Positions 41,157 to 50,354 of a DNA stretch of 64,000 nt are shown piece after piece (position 1 is the stretch's first letter; each line of letters begins with the position of its first letter). Under the pieces are notes generated by a model. The model was not told the DNA's origin. It did no database searches and was given only the letters and a program-made list of their open reading frames with translations. Source of the stretch: Neisseriaceae bacterium (GTDB lineage: Bacteria > Pseudomonadota > Gammaproteobacteria > Burkholderiales > UBA11063); assembly GCA_947446595.1 (NCBI GenBank), contig CANFGS010000004.1:20990-84989 (forward strand). Reading direction: 5' to 3'. The position numbers and the translations under genes were made by a program.

Positions 41157-41212
41157 GAGCATGGATCCCAAACTCTATACGAACAGCATCAAGTTCGTGT
41201 TTGGGATGACGG
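41157..41212. repeat. Dispersed palindromic repeat, long-spacer copy
   Basis: GAGCATGGATCCCAAAC pairs through ATCCCAAAC (41165-41173) with GTTTGGGAT (41199-41207) and ends GACGG. An inner pair CGAAC/GTTCG extends the stem. It is oriented opposite to the copy at 41104. Confidence 0.75.
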
Positions 41213-41275
41213 TGGAGAGTGAACGGCATCATATTAATGTATAGACGGCTTAATTGTCATCGAAGCGGCTAATTC

Positions 41276-41312
41276 GTCATCGAAGCAGGAGGCTGGGATC
41301 CATGCTCTAGTA
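41276..41312. repeat. Dispersed palindromic repeat, degenerate copy
   Basis: GTCATCGAAGCAGGAGGCTGGGATCC and a CATGCTC tail (read across 41276-41308) repeat the outer parts of the copy at 41104, but the left stem arm is lost. Short remnants GTCATCGAAGC also occur near 41096 and 41257. The rest of 41050-41387 holds no gene that I can support. Confidence 0.6.
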
Positions 41313-41387
41313 GAGCAGGATTATGTTTTAAGCAAAGAACAACGGAATAGATTTTTTGAGTTATGCACTTATTTTAGGAATTAAAAA

Positions 41388-43385
41388 ATGGTTGGAAATT
41401 CTTTATATTTAACTATAATACTAGCCCCACTAATCTCATCGATTATTGTTGGATTGTTTGGCTTTGCAATTGGGAAGCGTGCTAGTCATAGCCTTGCCAT
41501 ACTGGGAGTGTTTATTTCTACAGTATGTTCTTATATAGTATTATATAAAGTACAAGTGCTAGATCTATCCTACAATGGACCTTTATATACTTGGCTACAA
41601 GTTGGTGGGCAAACATTCTCAGTTGGGTTATTAGTTGATAGTTTAACCTCAATAATGCTGGTTGTAGTGTCAAGTGTATCTTTGATGGTACATATCTATA
41701 CTATAGGTTATATGGCTCATGAAGAAGGCTACCAAAGATTTTTTAGCTACATCTCGTTATTTACTTTTATGATGTTTATGTTAGTACTATCTAATAACTT
41801 TGTACAACTATTTTTCGGTTGGGAGGGTGTTGGATTAGTATCTTATTTACTTATCGGGTTTTATATCAAAAGAGAAACAGCTATATTTGCCAATCTAAAA
41901 GCGTTTTTAGTAAATCGTATCGGAGACTTAGGTTTCTTACTAGGTATTGCTATGGTTTTAGCTTATACTGGTACACTTAATTATAGCGAAGTATTTACTC
42001 AGTTACCAGTTTTGCTTAATTCAACACTACCTGGAACTGATTGGAATGTAATGACGGTTACTTGTATTTTACTCTTTATTGGAGCTATGGGTAAATCAGC
42101 ACAGTTCCCACTGCATGTATGGCTACCTGACTCTATGGAAGGCCCAACACCAATTTCTGCTTTAATTCATGCTGCAACTATGGTGACAGCTGGTATATTT
42201 ATGGTTGCTAGATTATCTCCAATGTATAATCTATCACCAACTGCTCTTGGAGTGATTATCGTTGCTGGTGGGATAAATTGTTTATTCTTAGGTGTGTTAG
42301 GTATTATCCAAAACGATATTAAGAGAGTTGTTGCGTATTCGACATTATCTCAGCTAGGTTATATGGCTGTAGCACTGGGCTGTGGTGCTTATTCAGTTGC
42401 GATTTTCCATTTAATGACCCACGCATTCTTTAAAGGCTTACTATTTTTAGCAGCTGGTTCGGTAATCATGGCGATGCACCATGAGCAAGATATGCGTAAA
42501 ATGGGTGGACTAGCTAAATATATGCCAATAACTTATATCACTATGGTAATAGGAAGCCTTGCCCTAGCAGGTATTCCACCTTTTGCTGGGTTTTTCTCTA
42601 AAGATATGATTTTAGAATCAGCAAAAGTTGCTTTTGAAAATGGCGTACCTGGTGGATGGTTTGCAGTCTTTACTGTTTATGCTTCAATTATCGTAACAGG
42701 AATATATAGTTTCCGTCTAATATTTATGACTTTCCATGGTGAAGAGAGATTTCGTCATGTAAGCCATGATGACAACCATAGCCATGATTCGCACGGTCAT
42801 CATCATGTTGTAGAACCAAAAGAATCTCCTTGGGTAGTGACATTACCTCTAGTACTTATGGCAATTCCATCAGCTATTATTGGTTATCTTGGTTATAAAG
42901 GCTTTGTAAGTGATTCAATACTTGCAAACTCAGTAACAAATATTAGTTGGTATGTAGAACATATCCAAAATGAAGTTGGTACGCCACTACATATGATATT
43001 AGAAGCTTTTACAGAACTTCCCGTATATCTAGCAATTGGTGGTATAGTAATTGCTTTTATAGCACATAAAAACCCGAAAAAGACAGCTAGTTTTGTAAAA
43101 GCTATAAACCCTATTTATATAGTTTTAGAACGTAAATTTTATATGGATGATTTGTATATTAACTTATTTGCACCAGTTGGTCGTGGAATCGGTAGATTCT
43201 TATGGAATATAGGTGATATAGTTATTATTGATGGTTTGATTGTGAATGGTTCAGCTAAAGTAGTTGGTTGGTATTCACGTGTTTTACGTAAAGTACAAAG
43301 TGGTTATGTAAATAGTTACGCTACCTTTATGGTTCTTGGCGTTATTTTATTACTTACCTTCTGTACCAAATTGATATTTAGTTAA
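41388..43385 (+). CDS. nuoL: NADH-quinone oxidoreductase subunit L
   Basis: A 665-residue antiporter-like proton channel subunit with about 16 helices and the long lateral C-terminal helix. GWEGVGLVSYLLIGFY, QFPLHVWLPDSMEGPTPIS and ALIHAATMVTAG hold the channel Lys, Glu and His. A His-rich loop (HDDNHSHDSHGHHHVVE, about residues 463-479) sits before ESPWVVTLPLVLMAIPS; similar loops are known in betaproteobacterial NuoL. AGGAATTAAAAA precedes the ATG. It restarts the operon after the repeat-filled gap. Confidence 0.97.
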   Translation: MVGNSLYLTIILAPLISSIIVGLFGFAIGKRASHSLAILGVFISTVCSYIVLYKVQVLDLSYNGPLYTWLQVGGQTFSVGLLVDSLTSIMLVVVSSVSLMVHIYTIGYMAHEEGYQRFFSYISLFTFMMFMLVLSNNFVQLFFGWEGVGLVSYLLIGFYIKRETAIFANLKAFLVNRIGDLGFLLGIAMVLAYTGTLNYSEVFTQLPVLLNSTLPGTDWNVMTVTCILLFIGAMGKSAQFPLHVWLPDSMEGPTPISALIHAATMVTAGIFMVARLSPMYNLSPTALGVIIVAGGINCLFLGVLGIIQNDIKRVVAYSTLSQLGYMAVALGCGAYSVAIFHLMTHAFFKGLLFLAAGSVIMAMHHEQDMRKMGGLAKYMPITYITMVIGSLALAGIPPFAGFFSKDMILESAKVAFENGVPGGWFAVFTVYASIIVTGIYSFRLIFMTFHGEERFRHVSHDDNHSHDSHGHHHVVEPKESPWVVTLPLVLMAIPSAIIGYLGYKGFVSDSILANSVTNISWYVEHIQNEVGTPLHMILEAFTELPVYLAIGGIVIAFIAHKNPKKTASFVKAINPIYIVLERKFYMDDLYINLFAPVGRGIGRFLWNIGDIVIIDGLIVNGSAKVVGWYSRVLRKVQSGYVNSYATFMVLGVILLLTFCTKLIFS

Positions 43386-43397
43386 GGGCTAGACGCT

Positions 43398-44885
43398 ATG
43401 ATGCATAATTTAATCAGTTTAACCGTTTGGACACCTATTGTTGCCGGTATAATAGTTTTATTTTTTGGTAAAAATGAGTGCTTAGCACGCTACTTGGCAT
43501 TACTTGGTGCCATAATTGGGTTTATTTTTTCAGCAATAATTTTCTTTAAATTTGATTCAAACTTTTCAGGGATACAGTTTGAAGAAAATATACCGTGGAT
43601 TTCACAACTTCATATCAACTATCACTTTGGTGTTGACGGTATTTCGATGCCGTTCTTATTACTTAATAACTTTATTACAGTACTAGTGATTCTAGCTGGA
43701 TGGAGAGTTATTAAACATAAAGTAGCCTTGTATAATAGTATGTTTTTACTAATGACTGGCTTTATGTCAGCAGTATTTGGTGCTCTTGATGCGATTTTGT
43801 TTTATGTTTTCTTTGAAGCAATGCTAATACCTATGTATCTTATTATCGGGGTGTGGGGTAGTTCAAACCGTGTGTATGCAGCGTTTAAGTTTTTCTTATA
43901 TACTCTAATGGGTTCGTTATTAATGCTTGTTGCATTGATTTATCTATATAATGTAAGTGGCAATAGTTTTGATATATTTACTTACTATCGTACGCCATTA
44001 ACTATGGTTGCTCAAATTTTGATATTTGTAGCATTCTTTTTCTCGTTTGCAGTAAAAGTACCAATGTGGCCAGTTCATACTTGGTTACCAGATGCCCATC
44101 CTGAAGCTCCAACAGGAGGCTCGATTGTATTAGCCGCAATTACTCTTAAAATAGGTGGTTATGGATTCTTACGTTTTGTGCTACCTATAGTACCTGATGC
44201 ATCACGCTTCCTTGCTCCACTAATGATTACATTATCATTAATTGCAATTGTATATATTGGTTTAGTTGCAATTGTACAAAAAGATATGAAAAAACTAGTT
44301 GCTTATTCATCAATTTCGCATATGGGTTTTGTGACTCTTGGGACTTTCTTATTTGTTGGACCTATTGCAAGTGTTTGGGGGCTGCAAGGTGCGATAACAC
44401 AGATGATATCGCATGGCTTTATTGCAGCAGCTATGTTTATGTGTATTGGTGTAATGTATGATAGAGTTCATTCAAGAAATATCGCTGATTATGGCGGTGT
44501 AGCTACTAAAATGCCAATATTTGCAACATTCTTTATGTTGTTCTCGATGGCGAATTCGGGACTACCTGGTACATCAGGTTTTGTTGGTGAGTTTATGGTT
44601 ATTATGGCTTCCGTTCAAAATAACTTTATCTATGGGTTAATTGCGGCTATATCACTTATTTTGGGTGCAGCATTTACTTTATGGATGTATAAAAGAGTGA
44701 TGTTTGGAGAAGTTAATAACCACCACGTGGAAGAAATGAAAGACGTAAACGGATTTGAGTTTGTAGTTCTAGCTCTTCTAGCAGTTGGTGTATTATGGAT
44801 GGGTTTATATCCAGAGATATTTGTATCGAAAATGCAAGTTGGGGTACATGATTTGGTAGTACAAGTCGCTAATTCTAAAATTTAA
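43398..44885 (+). CDS. nuoM: NADH-quinone oxidoreductase subunit M
   Basis: A 495-residue antiporter-like membrane subunit with about 14 helices. HFGVDGISMPFLLL, FFEAMLIPMYLIIG, VPMWPVHTWLPDAHPEAPTG and VAYSSISHMGFV are the conserved channel motifs. It begins 12 bp after nuoL. Confidence 0.97.
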   Translation: MMHNLISLTVWTPIVAGIIVLFFGKNECLARYLALLGAIIGFIFSAIIFFKFDSNFSGIQFEENIPWISQLHINYHFGVDGISMPFLLLNNFITVLVILAGWRVIKHKVALYNSMFLLMTGFMSAVFGALDAILFYVFFEAMLIPMYLIIGVWGSSNRVYAAFKFFLYTLMGSLLMLVALIYLYNVSGNSFDIFTYYRTPLTMVAQILIFVAFFFSFAVKVPMWPVHTWLPDAHPEAPTGGSIVLAAITLKIGGYGFLRFVLPIVPDASRFLAPLMITLSLIAIVYIGLVAIVQKDMKKLVAYSSISHMGFVTLGTFLFVGPIASVWGLQGAITQMISHGFIAAAMFMCIGVMYDRVHSRNIADYGGVATKMPIFATFFMLFSMANSGLPGTSGFVGEFMVIMASVQNNFIYGLIAAISLILGAAFTLWMYKRVMFGEVNNHHVEEMKDVNGFEFVVLALLAVGVLWMGLYPEIFVSKMQVGVHDLVVQVANSKI

Positions 44886-44898
44886 AGGTAAAATTAAT

Positions 44899-46338
44899 AT
44901 GAACATAAGCTTATTTGCAGCAATTCCAGAAATATTTATGGCTGCTATGATAGTAGTGATACTTTTGTTGGATGCTTTTGTCGCTGACAACAAGAAACAT
45001 TTAAATACAATATTTACTTTAGCGGCACTAATTGGTGGATATATTTTACAAGTATATGTTTTTATACCGGGACAAATACAACTTGCGTTTGGGAATATGT
45101 TTATCTTAGATAGTTTAGCCCAAGGTATGAAATTATTTACTTATATACTAGCTATCGTAACTGTAATATATATTAAACACTATATCAATGATAAAAAAAT
45201 CATGAAAGGTGAATTTTACGCAATTTTCTTGTTCTCCATTCTGGGGATGCTAGTAATGATTTCTGCTAATAATTTACTTATTTTATATGTTGGGTTAGAG
45301 TTATTATCCCTAGCTTTATATGGACTAGTAGCACTAAATCGTGATAGCACTAAGTCAACTGAAGCAGCAATGAAGTTTTTTATTTTAGGAGCTCTTGCTT
45401 CAGGTTTGCTTTTATATGGTATCTCTTTTGTGTTTGGTGCAACTGGGGAGTTACAATTAGATAAAGTATTCCAAGCTATCTCAACTAACGGAAGTCAAAA
45501 TGCGGGTTTATTAGTATTTGGGCTTGTATTTATTGTTGCGGGTTTGGTATTTAAACTAGGCCTTGTACCATTTCATATGTGGGTACCTGATGTATACGAA
45601 GGTTCACAATTAGCTGCAACCACAGTTATTGGCTCAGTTACCAAATTAGCATCAGTAGTATTTATTATTCGCTTCCTTATTGGTGGGTTAGTAATGTTAA
45701 GCCATGACTGGTCATTGATGCTATCGATGTTAGCTTTCTTGTCATTATTTATCGGAAATATAGTTGCCATAGCTCAAACGAATATCAAGCGCCTTCTTGG
45801 GTATTCAACCGTTGCTCATATGGCATTTATTGCTTTTGGTTTAATGACTGTATCGGTTAATGGTATTTCAGCTGTAGTGTTTTATACTATAGTATATGCA
45901 ATTACTGCTCTTGCTGGTTTCGGGGTACTACTTTTCTTATCTAAAGATGGATTTGAGTGTGAGCAAATTGATGATCTACGTGGATTAAATAAATCGCATC
46001 CAGTTTATGCAGGAATTATGCTTCTGGTGATGTTCTCTTTAGCTGGAATTCCTCCATTAGCTGGATTTTATGCCAAATTTACAATTCTACAAGCATTAGT
46101 TGAATTAGGGTATATTAAGAGCGCGGTATTTGCGGTAGTATTATCCTTAATAGGTGCATTTTACTATCTACGTATAGTCAAAGTAATGTATTTTGACGAA
46201 AAAGATGTTGGGTTGCAAGTTGCAAATGTTGGTTTATTACCTCGTGTAGCCTTATTCATTAATGGTGGCTTACTACTATTAATTGGTATTTTACCTAGTG
46301 GTTTAATGAATATTTGTACGCAAATGATAACTAGCTAA
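44899..46338 (+). CDS. nuoN: NADH-quinone oxidoreductase subunit N
   Basis: A 479-residue antiporter-like membrane subunit, last of the operon. LLILYVGLELLSLALYGLVA, GLVPFHMWVPDVYEGSQ and LLGYSTVAHMAFIAFG are typical. No hairpin-plus-T terminator is visible in the gap that follows. Confidence 0.97.
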   Translation: MNISLFAAIPEIFMAAMIVVILLLDAFVADNKKHLNTIFTLAALIGGYILQVYVFIPGQIQLAFGNMFILDSLAQGMKLFTYILAIVTVIYIKHYINDKKIMKGEFYAIFLFSILGMLVMISANNLLILYVGLELLSLALYGLVALNRDSTKSTEAAMKFFILGALASGLLLYGISFVFGATGELQLDKVFQAISTNGSQNAGLLVFGLVFIVAGLVFKLGLVPFHMWVPDVYEGSQLAATTVIGSVTKLASVVFIIRFLIGGLVMLSHDWSLMLSMLAFLSLFIGNIVAIAQTNIKRLLGYSTVAHMAFIAFGLMTVSVNGISAVVFYTIVYAITALAGFGVLLFLSKDGFECEQIDDLRGLNKSHPVYAGIMLLVMFSLAGIPPLAGFYAKFTILQALVELGYIKSAVFAVVLSLIGAFYYLRIVKVMYFDEKDVGLQVANVGLLPRVALFINGGLLLLIGILPSGLMNICTQMITS

Positions 46339-46349
46339 GAATAAATATA

Positions 46350-46610
46350 CTATATAAACACTATAATTGCTGTTATTGTACCAAGAACTATACCTGGTAA
46401 ACTGCATATAATAATCGGCTAGTCTTTTTGATGCTTCAAAGATGCGTATAAAACCCACGCGGTACAATTGATAGTTGTAACAATTGGTAAAATTATCGAT
46501 CCTTTGTTACCATGAATATTGTGTATAATTTGATCTAAATAAGATATATACATAATAACCGACATTATTGATGCAGCCCAACCTATTTGATGCACGGTTC
46601 TTTCTTTCAT
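46350..46610 (-). pseudogene. SemiSWEET-family transporter interrupted by an in-frame TAG
   Basis: The minus strand encodes 63 residues from the ATG at 46610 (MKERTVHQIGWAAS, then MSVIMYISYLDQI, NCTAWVLYASLKHQKD), preceded by AAAGGAAAA as ribosome site. A TAG follows at 46421-46419. Beyond it the same frame continues for 22 codons, PIIICSLPGIVLGTITAII and so on, and stops at 46352-46350. SemiSWEET homologues read ...K(K/R)DWP...PGI.. across this point, so TAG replaces the Trp codon TGG by one base. SemiSWEETs are small three-helix sugar carriers that work as dimers. The third helix is lost unless the stop is suppressed. Confidence 0.8.
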
Positions 46611-46640
46611 TGTTTTCCTTTGTGTAGTAAAGTCATACAC

Positions 46641-46853
46641 AGAAATACTACAACATAAAATCGATTTGCTGGAGAAGATGAACTATAAAGACCTATACTG
46701 TATTAAAATTAGCTTGTTATAAAATTTAGTTTACTAGTGTTAAAGCCTTTCTCATTATAGCATAAGAAAAAATAAATTGTGTAAATGTTATTAAAAAAGA
46801 TCAGAAATATTTAATATAAATTCAATGTGTTACAAATAAGACCTAAAAATATC
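46641..46853. other. Non-coding stretch before the tRNA cluster
   Basis: No supported gene. It is A+T-rich and lies between the broken SemiSWEET gene and the tRNA promoter. A short GTGTA...TACAC inverted repeat lies near 46622-46640. Confidence 0.4.
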
Positions 46854-46882
46854 TTGACAAAATGCATTGATTAGTATACAAT
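46854..46882 (+). promoter_or_regulatory. Sigma-70 promoter of the tRNA cluster
   Basis: TTGACA (46854-46859) and TACAAT (46877-46882) are 17 bp apart, 36 bp before the first tRNA. It is the only promoter in the window with a full consensus -35. Confidence 0.8.
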
Positions 46883-46917
46883 GTGAGACTCAACAAAGTA
46901 GTGTTTATCTACATTGT

Positions 46918-46994
<77 letters not shown>

Positions 46995-46999
46995 TTGAT

Positions 47000-47075
47000 G
47001 CCGGTATAGCTCAGCAGGTAGAGCAGCTGACTTGTAATCAGAAGGTCGAGGGTTCAATTCCTTTTGCCGGCACCA
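47000..47075 (+). tRNA. tRNA-Thr (TGT)
   Basis: A 76-base tRNA with encoded CCA. The acceptor GCCGGTA pairs with TGCCGGC, and the anticodon TGT lies in CTGACTTGTAATCAG. It starts 5 bp after tRNA-Met. Confidence 0.95.
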
Positions 47076-47098
47076 TTTAGTACACTATTCCGACATTT

Positions 47099-47174
47099 GG
47101 CCAGGTAGCTCAGTCGGTAGAGCAGAGGATTGAAAATCCTTGTGTCGCCAGTTCGATTCTGGCCCAGGCCACCA
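47099..47174 (+). tRNA. tRNA-Phe (GAA) with one acceptor-stem mismatch
   Basis: A 76-base tRNA with encoded CCA. The anticodon loop is TTGAAAA (GAA). The acceptor GGCCAGG faces CCAGGCC, which leaves an A5-A68 mismatch where CCTGGCC would pair perfectly. All other stems pair normally, with one G-T at the base of the anticodon stem. A DUF1566 coding fragment starts 18 bp after the CCA. Confidence 0.9.
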
Positions 47175-47192
47175 TTTTTAAAAATTATTATT

Positions 47193-47576
47193 TCCAATCC
47201 TAATGATCCGAAGCCATGTGGCTGTCTGAATGAAAATGATGGCAAGGACTTGACATGGTATGCTGATGGACATCAGTCGGGTAAATGGATAAATTGGTGT
47301 TCAGGTTCAGGGGCGGAATCAGATCCAAATTGCCCTAGTGCGACCTCAGGTACTAATGGAGAATCTCTAAATGCGTTTAACACAAAAAACCATTGTGGAT
47401 ATAGCGATTGGCTGAATACTAATGGTTTCAATGATATTGCTGATGTTGATTTGTATTGGTCCAGCGTGTTTGATGAGGGCCCTAGCAATGCGTGGAGCGT
47501 GATCATGGGCTCTGGCTACTGCGGTTATATGAACATCGATGATATGCTACATCTCCTCGTGGTTCGTGGCAGCTAG
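47193..47576 (+). pseudogene. Truncated DUF1566 (C-type lectin-like) gene fragment, variable-protein type C terminus
   Basis: The open frame has no start of its own; it emerges from tRNA-Phe and becomes recognisable at NPNDPKPCGC. It then reads DLTWYADGHQSGKWINWC, ESLNAFNTKNHCGYSDW, DLYWSSVFDEGPSNAW and ends VVRGS. YWSS and NAW with a final VR are DUF1566 hallmarks. After GYSDW the usual RLPT... block is missing and the frame jumps to LNTNGF, so an internal deletion is likely as well as a lost N terminus. G+C is clearly higher than in the neighbours, most of all in the last ~90 bases, where many codons are NNC in an NNT-preferring genome. It converges on dusA. Confidence 0.7.
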
Positions 47577-47579
47577 TTA

Positions 47580-48533
47580 TTAATGTGAACGCATATAATC
47601 AATTAGTTTAATATATGTATCTATAGAATTAGTCTTTATCATTTCATTAGTTAGCTGATAGCGCCAGACTTTGGCATTAGGCATACCATGATATAAACCT
47701 ATCATGTGGCGTGTAATATGATGAAGATAGATATCATTTTTTTGCGCAAGTTCTAAATATGGGATCATAGCTTCTGCAATTTCTATTCGTGATCTAATTC
47801 TACTATTTGTGCCATAATATAAATTATCAAAATCACTAAATAGATAAGGGTTATAGTAAGCTTCTCGCCCCAGCATCACTCCATCAACATGTGTAAGATG
47901 AGTATTTATTTCATCGGTAGTTTTAATGCCACCATTAATCACAAATTCTAAATCTTTAAAGTCACGTTTTAATTGATAAACATAATCATATTTTAGTGGT
48001 GGAATTTCTCTGTTTTGTTTGGGAGATAAACCACCAAGTATTGCATTTCTAGCATGAACTACAAAGTGTTTACAACCATGAATTGCTAAAGTTGCAACAA
48101 AATCATGGACAAAGCTATATTCATTATTATCGTTTAGTCCTATTCTATGTTTTACTGTTACGGGGATAGCTACCGCATCTTGCATACTCTTGATACAATG
48201 GGCAACTAAATTACTATTTGCCATCAAACAAGCCCCAAAATTTCCTGATTTAACACGATCAGATGGGCAGCCAACATTTAGATTGATACCACTATAACCG
48301 AATTGTTGACAAGTTTTGGCTGCTAGAGCTAGTTTTTTGGGGTCAGATCCTCCTAACTGTACAACAACAGGCTTTTCAAGATAGTCAAAGCTAAGCAGGC
48401 GCTTAGTATTTCCATGAATAATAGCATCAGCTACTATCATTTCAGTGTATAAGGTTGTATGCTTTGTAATTTGGCGCATAAAATAGCGATAATGTCGGTC
48501 TGACCAATCAAGCATAGGGGCAATAGCAATCAT
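47580..48533 (-). CDS. dusA: tRNA-dihydrouridine(20/20a) synthase DusA
   Basis: A 317-residue FMN-dependent tRNA reductase. It begins IAIAPMLDWSDRHYRYFMR, has VVQLGGSDPKKLALA, LNVGCPSDRVKSGNFGACLM with the catalytic Cys, VTVKHRIGLND and FVVHARNAILGGLSPKQNR. These features separate DusA from DusB and DusC. Its 3' end is 3 bp from the end of the DUF1566 fragment. Confidence 0.95.
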   Translation of the reverse strand: MIAIAPMLDWSDRHYRYFMRQITKHTTLYTEMIVADAIIHGNTKRLLSFDYLEKPVVVQLGGSDPKKLALAAKTCQQFGYSGINLNVGCPSDRVKSGNFGACLMANSNLVAHCIKSMQDAVAIPVTVKHRIGLNDNNEYSFVHDFVATLAIHGCKHFVVHARNAILGGLSPKQNREIPPLKYDYVYQLKRDFKDLEFVINGGIKTTDEINTHLTHVDGVMLGREAYYNPYLFSDFDNLYYGTNSRIRSRIEIAEAMIPYLELAQKNDIYLHHITRHMIGLYHGMPNAKVWRYQLTNEMIKTNSIDTYIKLIDYMRSH

Positions 48534-48660
48534 CTTTATTACTTTAAAAATATATAATAGGCATTATTATCTCACATAGTTAAATTTGTGGAGGTATTGT
48601 CACTTTAAGTATTCAGTGTTTATGTTAAAATACTTGATTGCTTGTTCTATGTACACTCTG

Positions 48661-48669
48661 TGCTAGAAT
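48661..48669 (+). promoter_or_regulatory. Extended -10 promoter of the GT-C glycosyltransferase gene
   Basis: TGCTAGAAT lies 27 bp before the GTG at 48696; GATGGAG follows as ribosome site. Confidence 0.5.
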
Positions 48670-48695
48670 AAAAGTATTAAAGATGGAGTCATAAT

Positions 48696-50348
48696 GTGGA
48701 TAAATTAAATTCAAAAGTTAAAATGCTTATTGTCATTGCTATTTTAGCAAATAGCATTGGTATGTTCTATCCATTACTTATTAGTACATTCTCACCATAT
48801 TATGGTAGTATCGCTAAACATATAGCACTTAGTAATAACTGGACTGATCTGGTATTATCAGGTCATGATTGGATGGATAAACCGCATTTACCATTTTGGC
48901 TCACTGCTATATCATTTAAAATTTTTGGAATTAATTCATTTGCGTATATTATCCCTGGGTTTTTATTTCATATCCTTGGTGTTTTCTATACTTATCGTCT
49001 AGCTAGGCTTTGGTATAGCAAAGAAGTAGGATTATTAGCCGCACTATTTACGGCAACATCTCTTCATCTAATGTTATCAAGTATCGACGTTAGGGCGGAA
49101 GCTTATTTACTTGGTGAAATAATGCCTGCTTGCTACTATTGGTTAAGATATGATCGTGAGTCTAAAATTAAATACTTATTCTTAGGGGCGTTATTTACTG
49201 CTTTAGCACTTATGACCAAAGGTGTTTTTGTACTAGTTACAATTATTAGTGGTCTTGCTATGTTATGGATTTATAAAAGGCAATGGCGGAATTTTATAAG
49301 TCCTAAATGGATTATTGCATTAGTGCTATCCTTTATTCTTATTGCCCCAGAGTTAATTTCTTTATATCAACAGTTCGATGCTCATCCTGACAAATTAGTA
49401 TTTGGCAATCAGCATATTTCAGGGATTAAATGGTTTTTCTGGGATAGTCAGTTTGGACGGTTTTTTAATACTGGGCCTATTATAAGTGCTAATCCACCAC
49501 CTTTTCATGAGTTATTTTTTGTGCATACATTTTTATGGGCATATTTACCTTGGTGGCCAATATTTTTTGCATCAATTGGCGCATTGGTGAGACGCCATAG
49601 ATCTAGCTATAAAGAAGCAAATGTATATTTCTTTAGTTCCTTCTTTATAACATTTATTTTGTTTAGCATAACCAAATTTCAGGTAGATCATTATACTAAT
49701 ATAATATTCCCATTTGCTAGTATAATTTGTGCAGCTTATATAGTACCAATATTGAAAGAGCATAAAACCAAACCATTAATATATTATATTGAATTAGCAA
49801 TCAGTGTTTTATTATTACTTCTGGTGATAATTGCAGGCTTTATAGCTCTTAAAGGAATAGATTTATTTATAATAGAAGCTCTAGCTTTAATAGTTGCTAT
49901 TATTATGTTAAAAATGATTCGTATAGATTGGGCTTACAAAACTATTATTTATCCAAGCATAGTTATGTGTATGGTATTTATTTTTGCTATGACGGTAAAT
50001 GGTATAGAGTATGCCAAATATGACGCTGGGTATCAAATGGCACTATATTTGAATAATACTCGGACAAATGTGGTTGGCTATAAAATTGATTTAATTAGTC
50101 TTGATTTACATAGTAATAATAATTACCAGCTAATAGACAATCAGGAAGATTTAGATAAGTTAAACAAGCCTTCTTATATAGTGGTTGAACCAAACAATAT
50201 AAATGAGCTACGCTCTAAATTTCCTGAACTTATTATTGTTAAAGATTTTGTAGGATGTAGTTTTGAAACATATTTAGCAAATATTATTCATCCAGAATTA
50301 CTAAACCAAAAACTCAAGAAATATGTTGTATTACAAATAAATGGATAA
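48696..50348 (+). CDS. ArnT/PMT-like GT-C glycosyltransferase
   Basis: A 550-residue polytopic inner-membrane protein with ~12 helices. Following the first helix a periplasmic loop carries GHDWMDKPHLPFWL; the DKPP/H element with an upstream acidic residue is the GT-C active-site signature of ArnT-type enzymes. LMTKGVFVL near residue 173 is also typical. ArnT adds 4-amino-4-deoxyarabinose from an undecaprenyl carrier to lipid A, but the sugar here cannot be told; no arn genes are nearby. GTG is the start because of the ribosome site 9 bp before it. It is followed by a phosphoesterase gene after 6 bp. Confidence 0.82.
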   Translation: MDKLNSKVKMLIVIAILANSIGMFYPLLISTFSPYYGSIAKHIALSNNWTDLVLSGHDWMDKPHLPFWLTAISFKIFGINSFAYIIPGFLFHILGVFYTYRLARLWYSKEVGLLAALFTATSLHLMLSSIDVRAEAYLLGEIMPACYYWLRYDRESKIKYLFLGALFTALALMTKGVFVLVTIISGLAMLWIYKRQWRNFISPKWIIALVLSFILIAPELISLYQQFDAHPDKLVFGNQHISGIKWFFWDSQFGRFFNTGPIISANPPPFHELFFVHTFLWAYLPWWPIFFASIGALVRRHRSSYKEANVYFFSSFFITFILFSITKFQVDHYTNIIFPFASIICAAYIVPILKEHKTKPLIYYIELAISVLLLLLVIIAGFIALKGIDLFIIEALALIVAIIMLKMIRIDWAYKTIIYPSIVMCMVFIFAMTVNGIEYAKYDAGYQMALYLNNTRTNVVGYKIDLISLDLHSNNNYQLIDNQEDLDKLNKPSYIVVEPNNINELRSKFPELIIVKDFVGCSFETYLANIIHPELLNQKLKKYVVLQING

Positions 50349-50354
50349 TTAAAG

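Noticed and set aside
46339..46349. Terminator after nuoN
   Set aside because: No GC-rich hairpin followed by a T-run is present in this gap.
47054..47245. Minus-strand ORF containing GLGQNRTGDTRIFNPLLYRL
   Set aside because: It is the antisense of tRNA-Phe and its neighbours, a well-known spurious translation product in databases.
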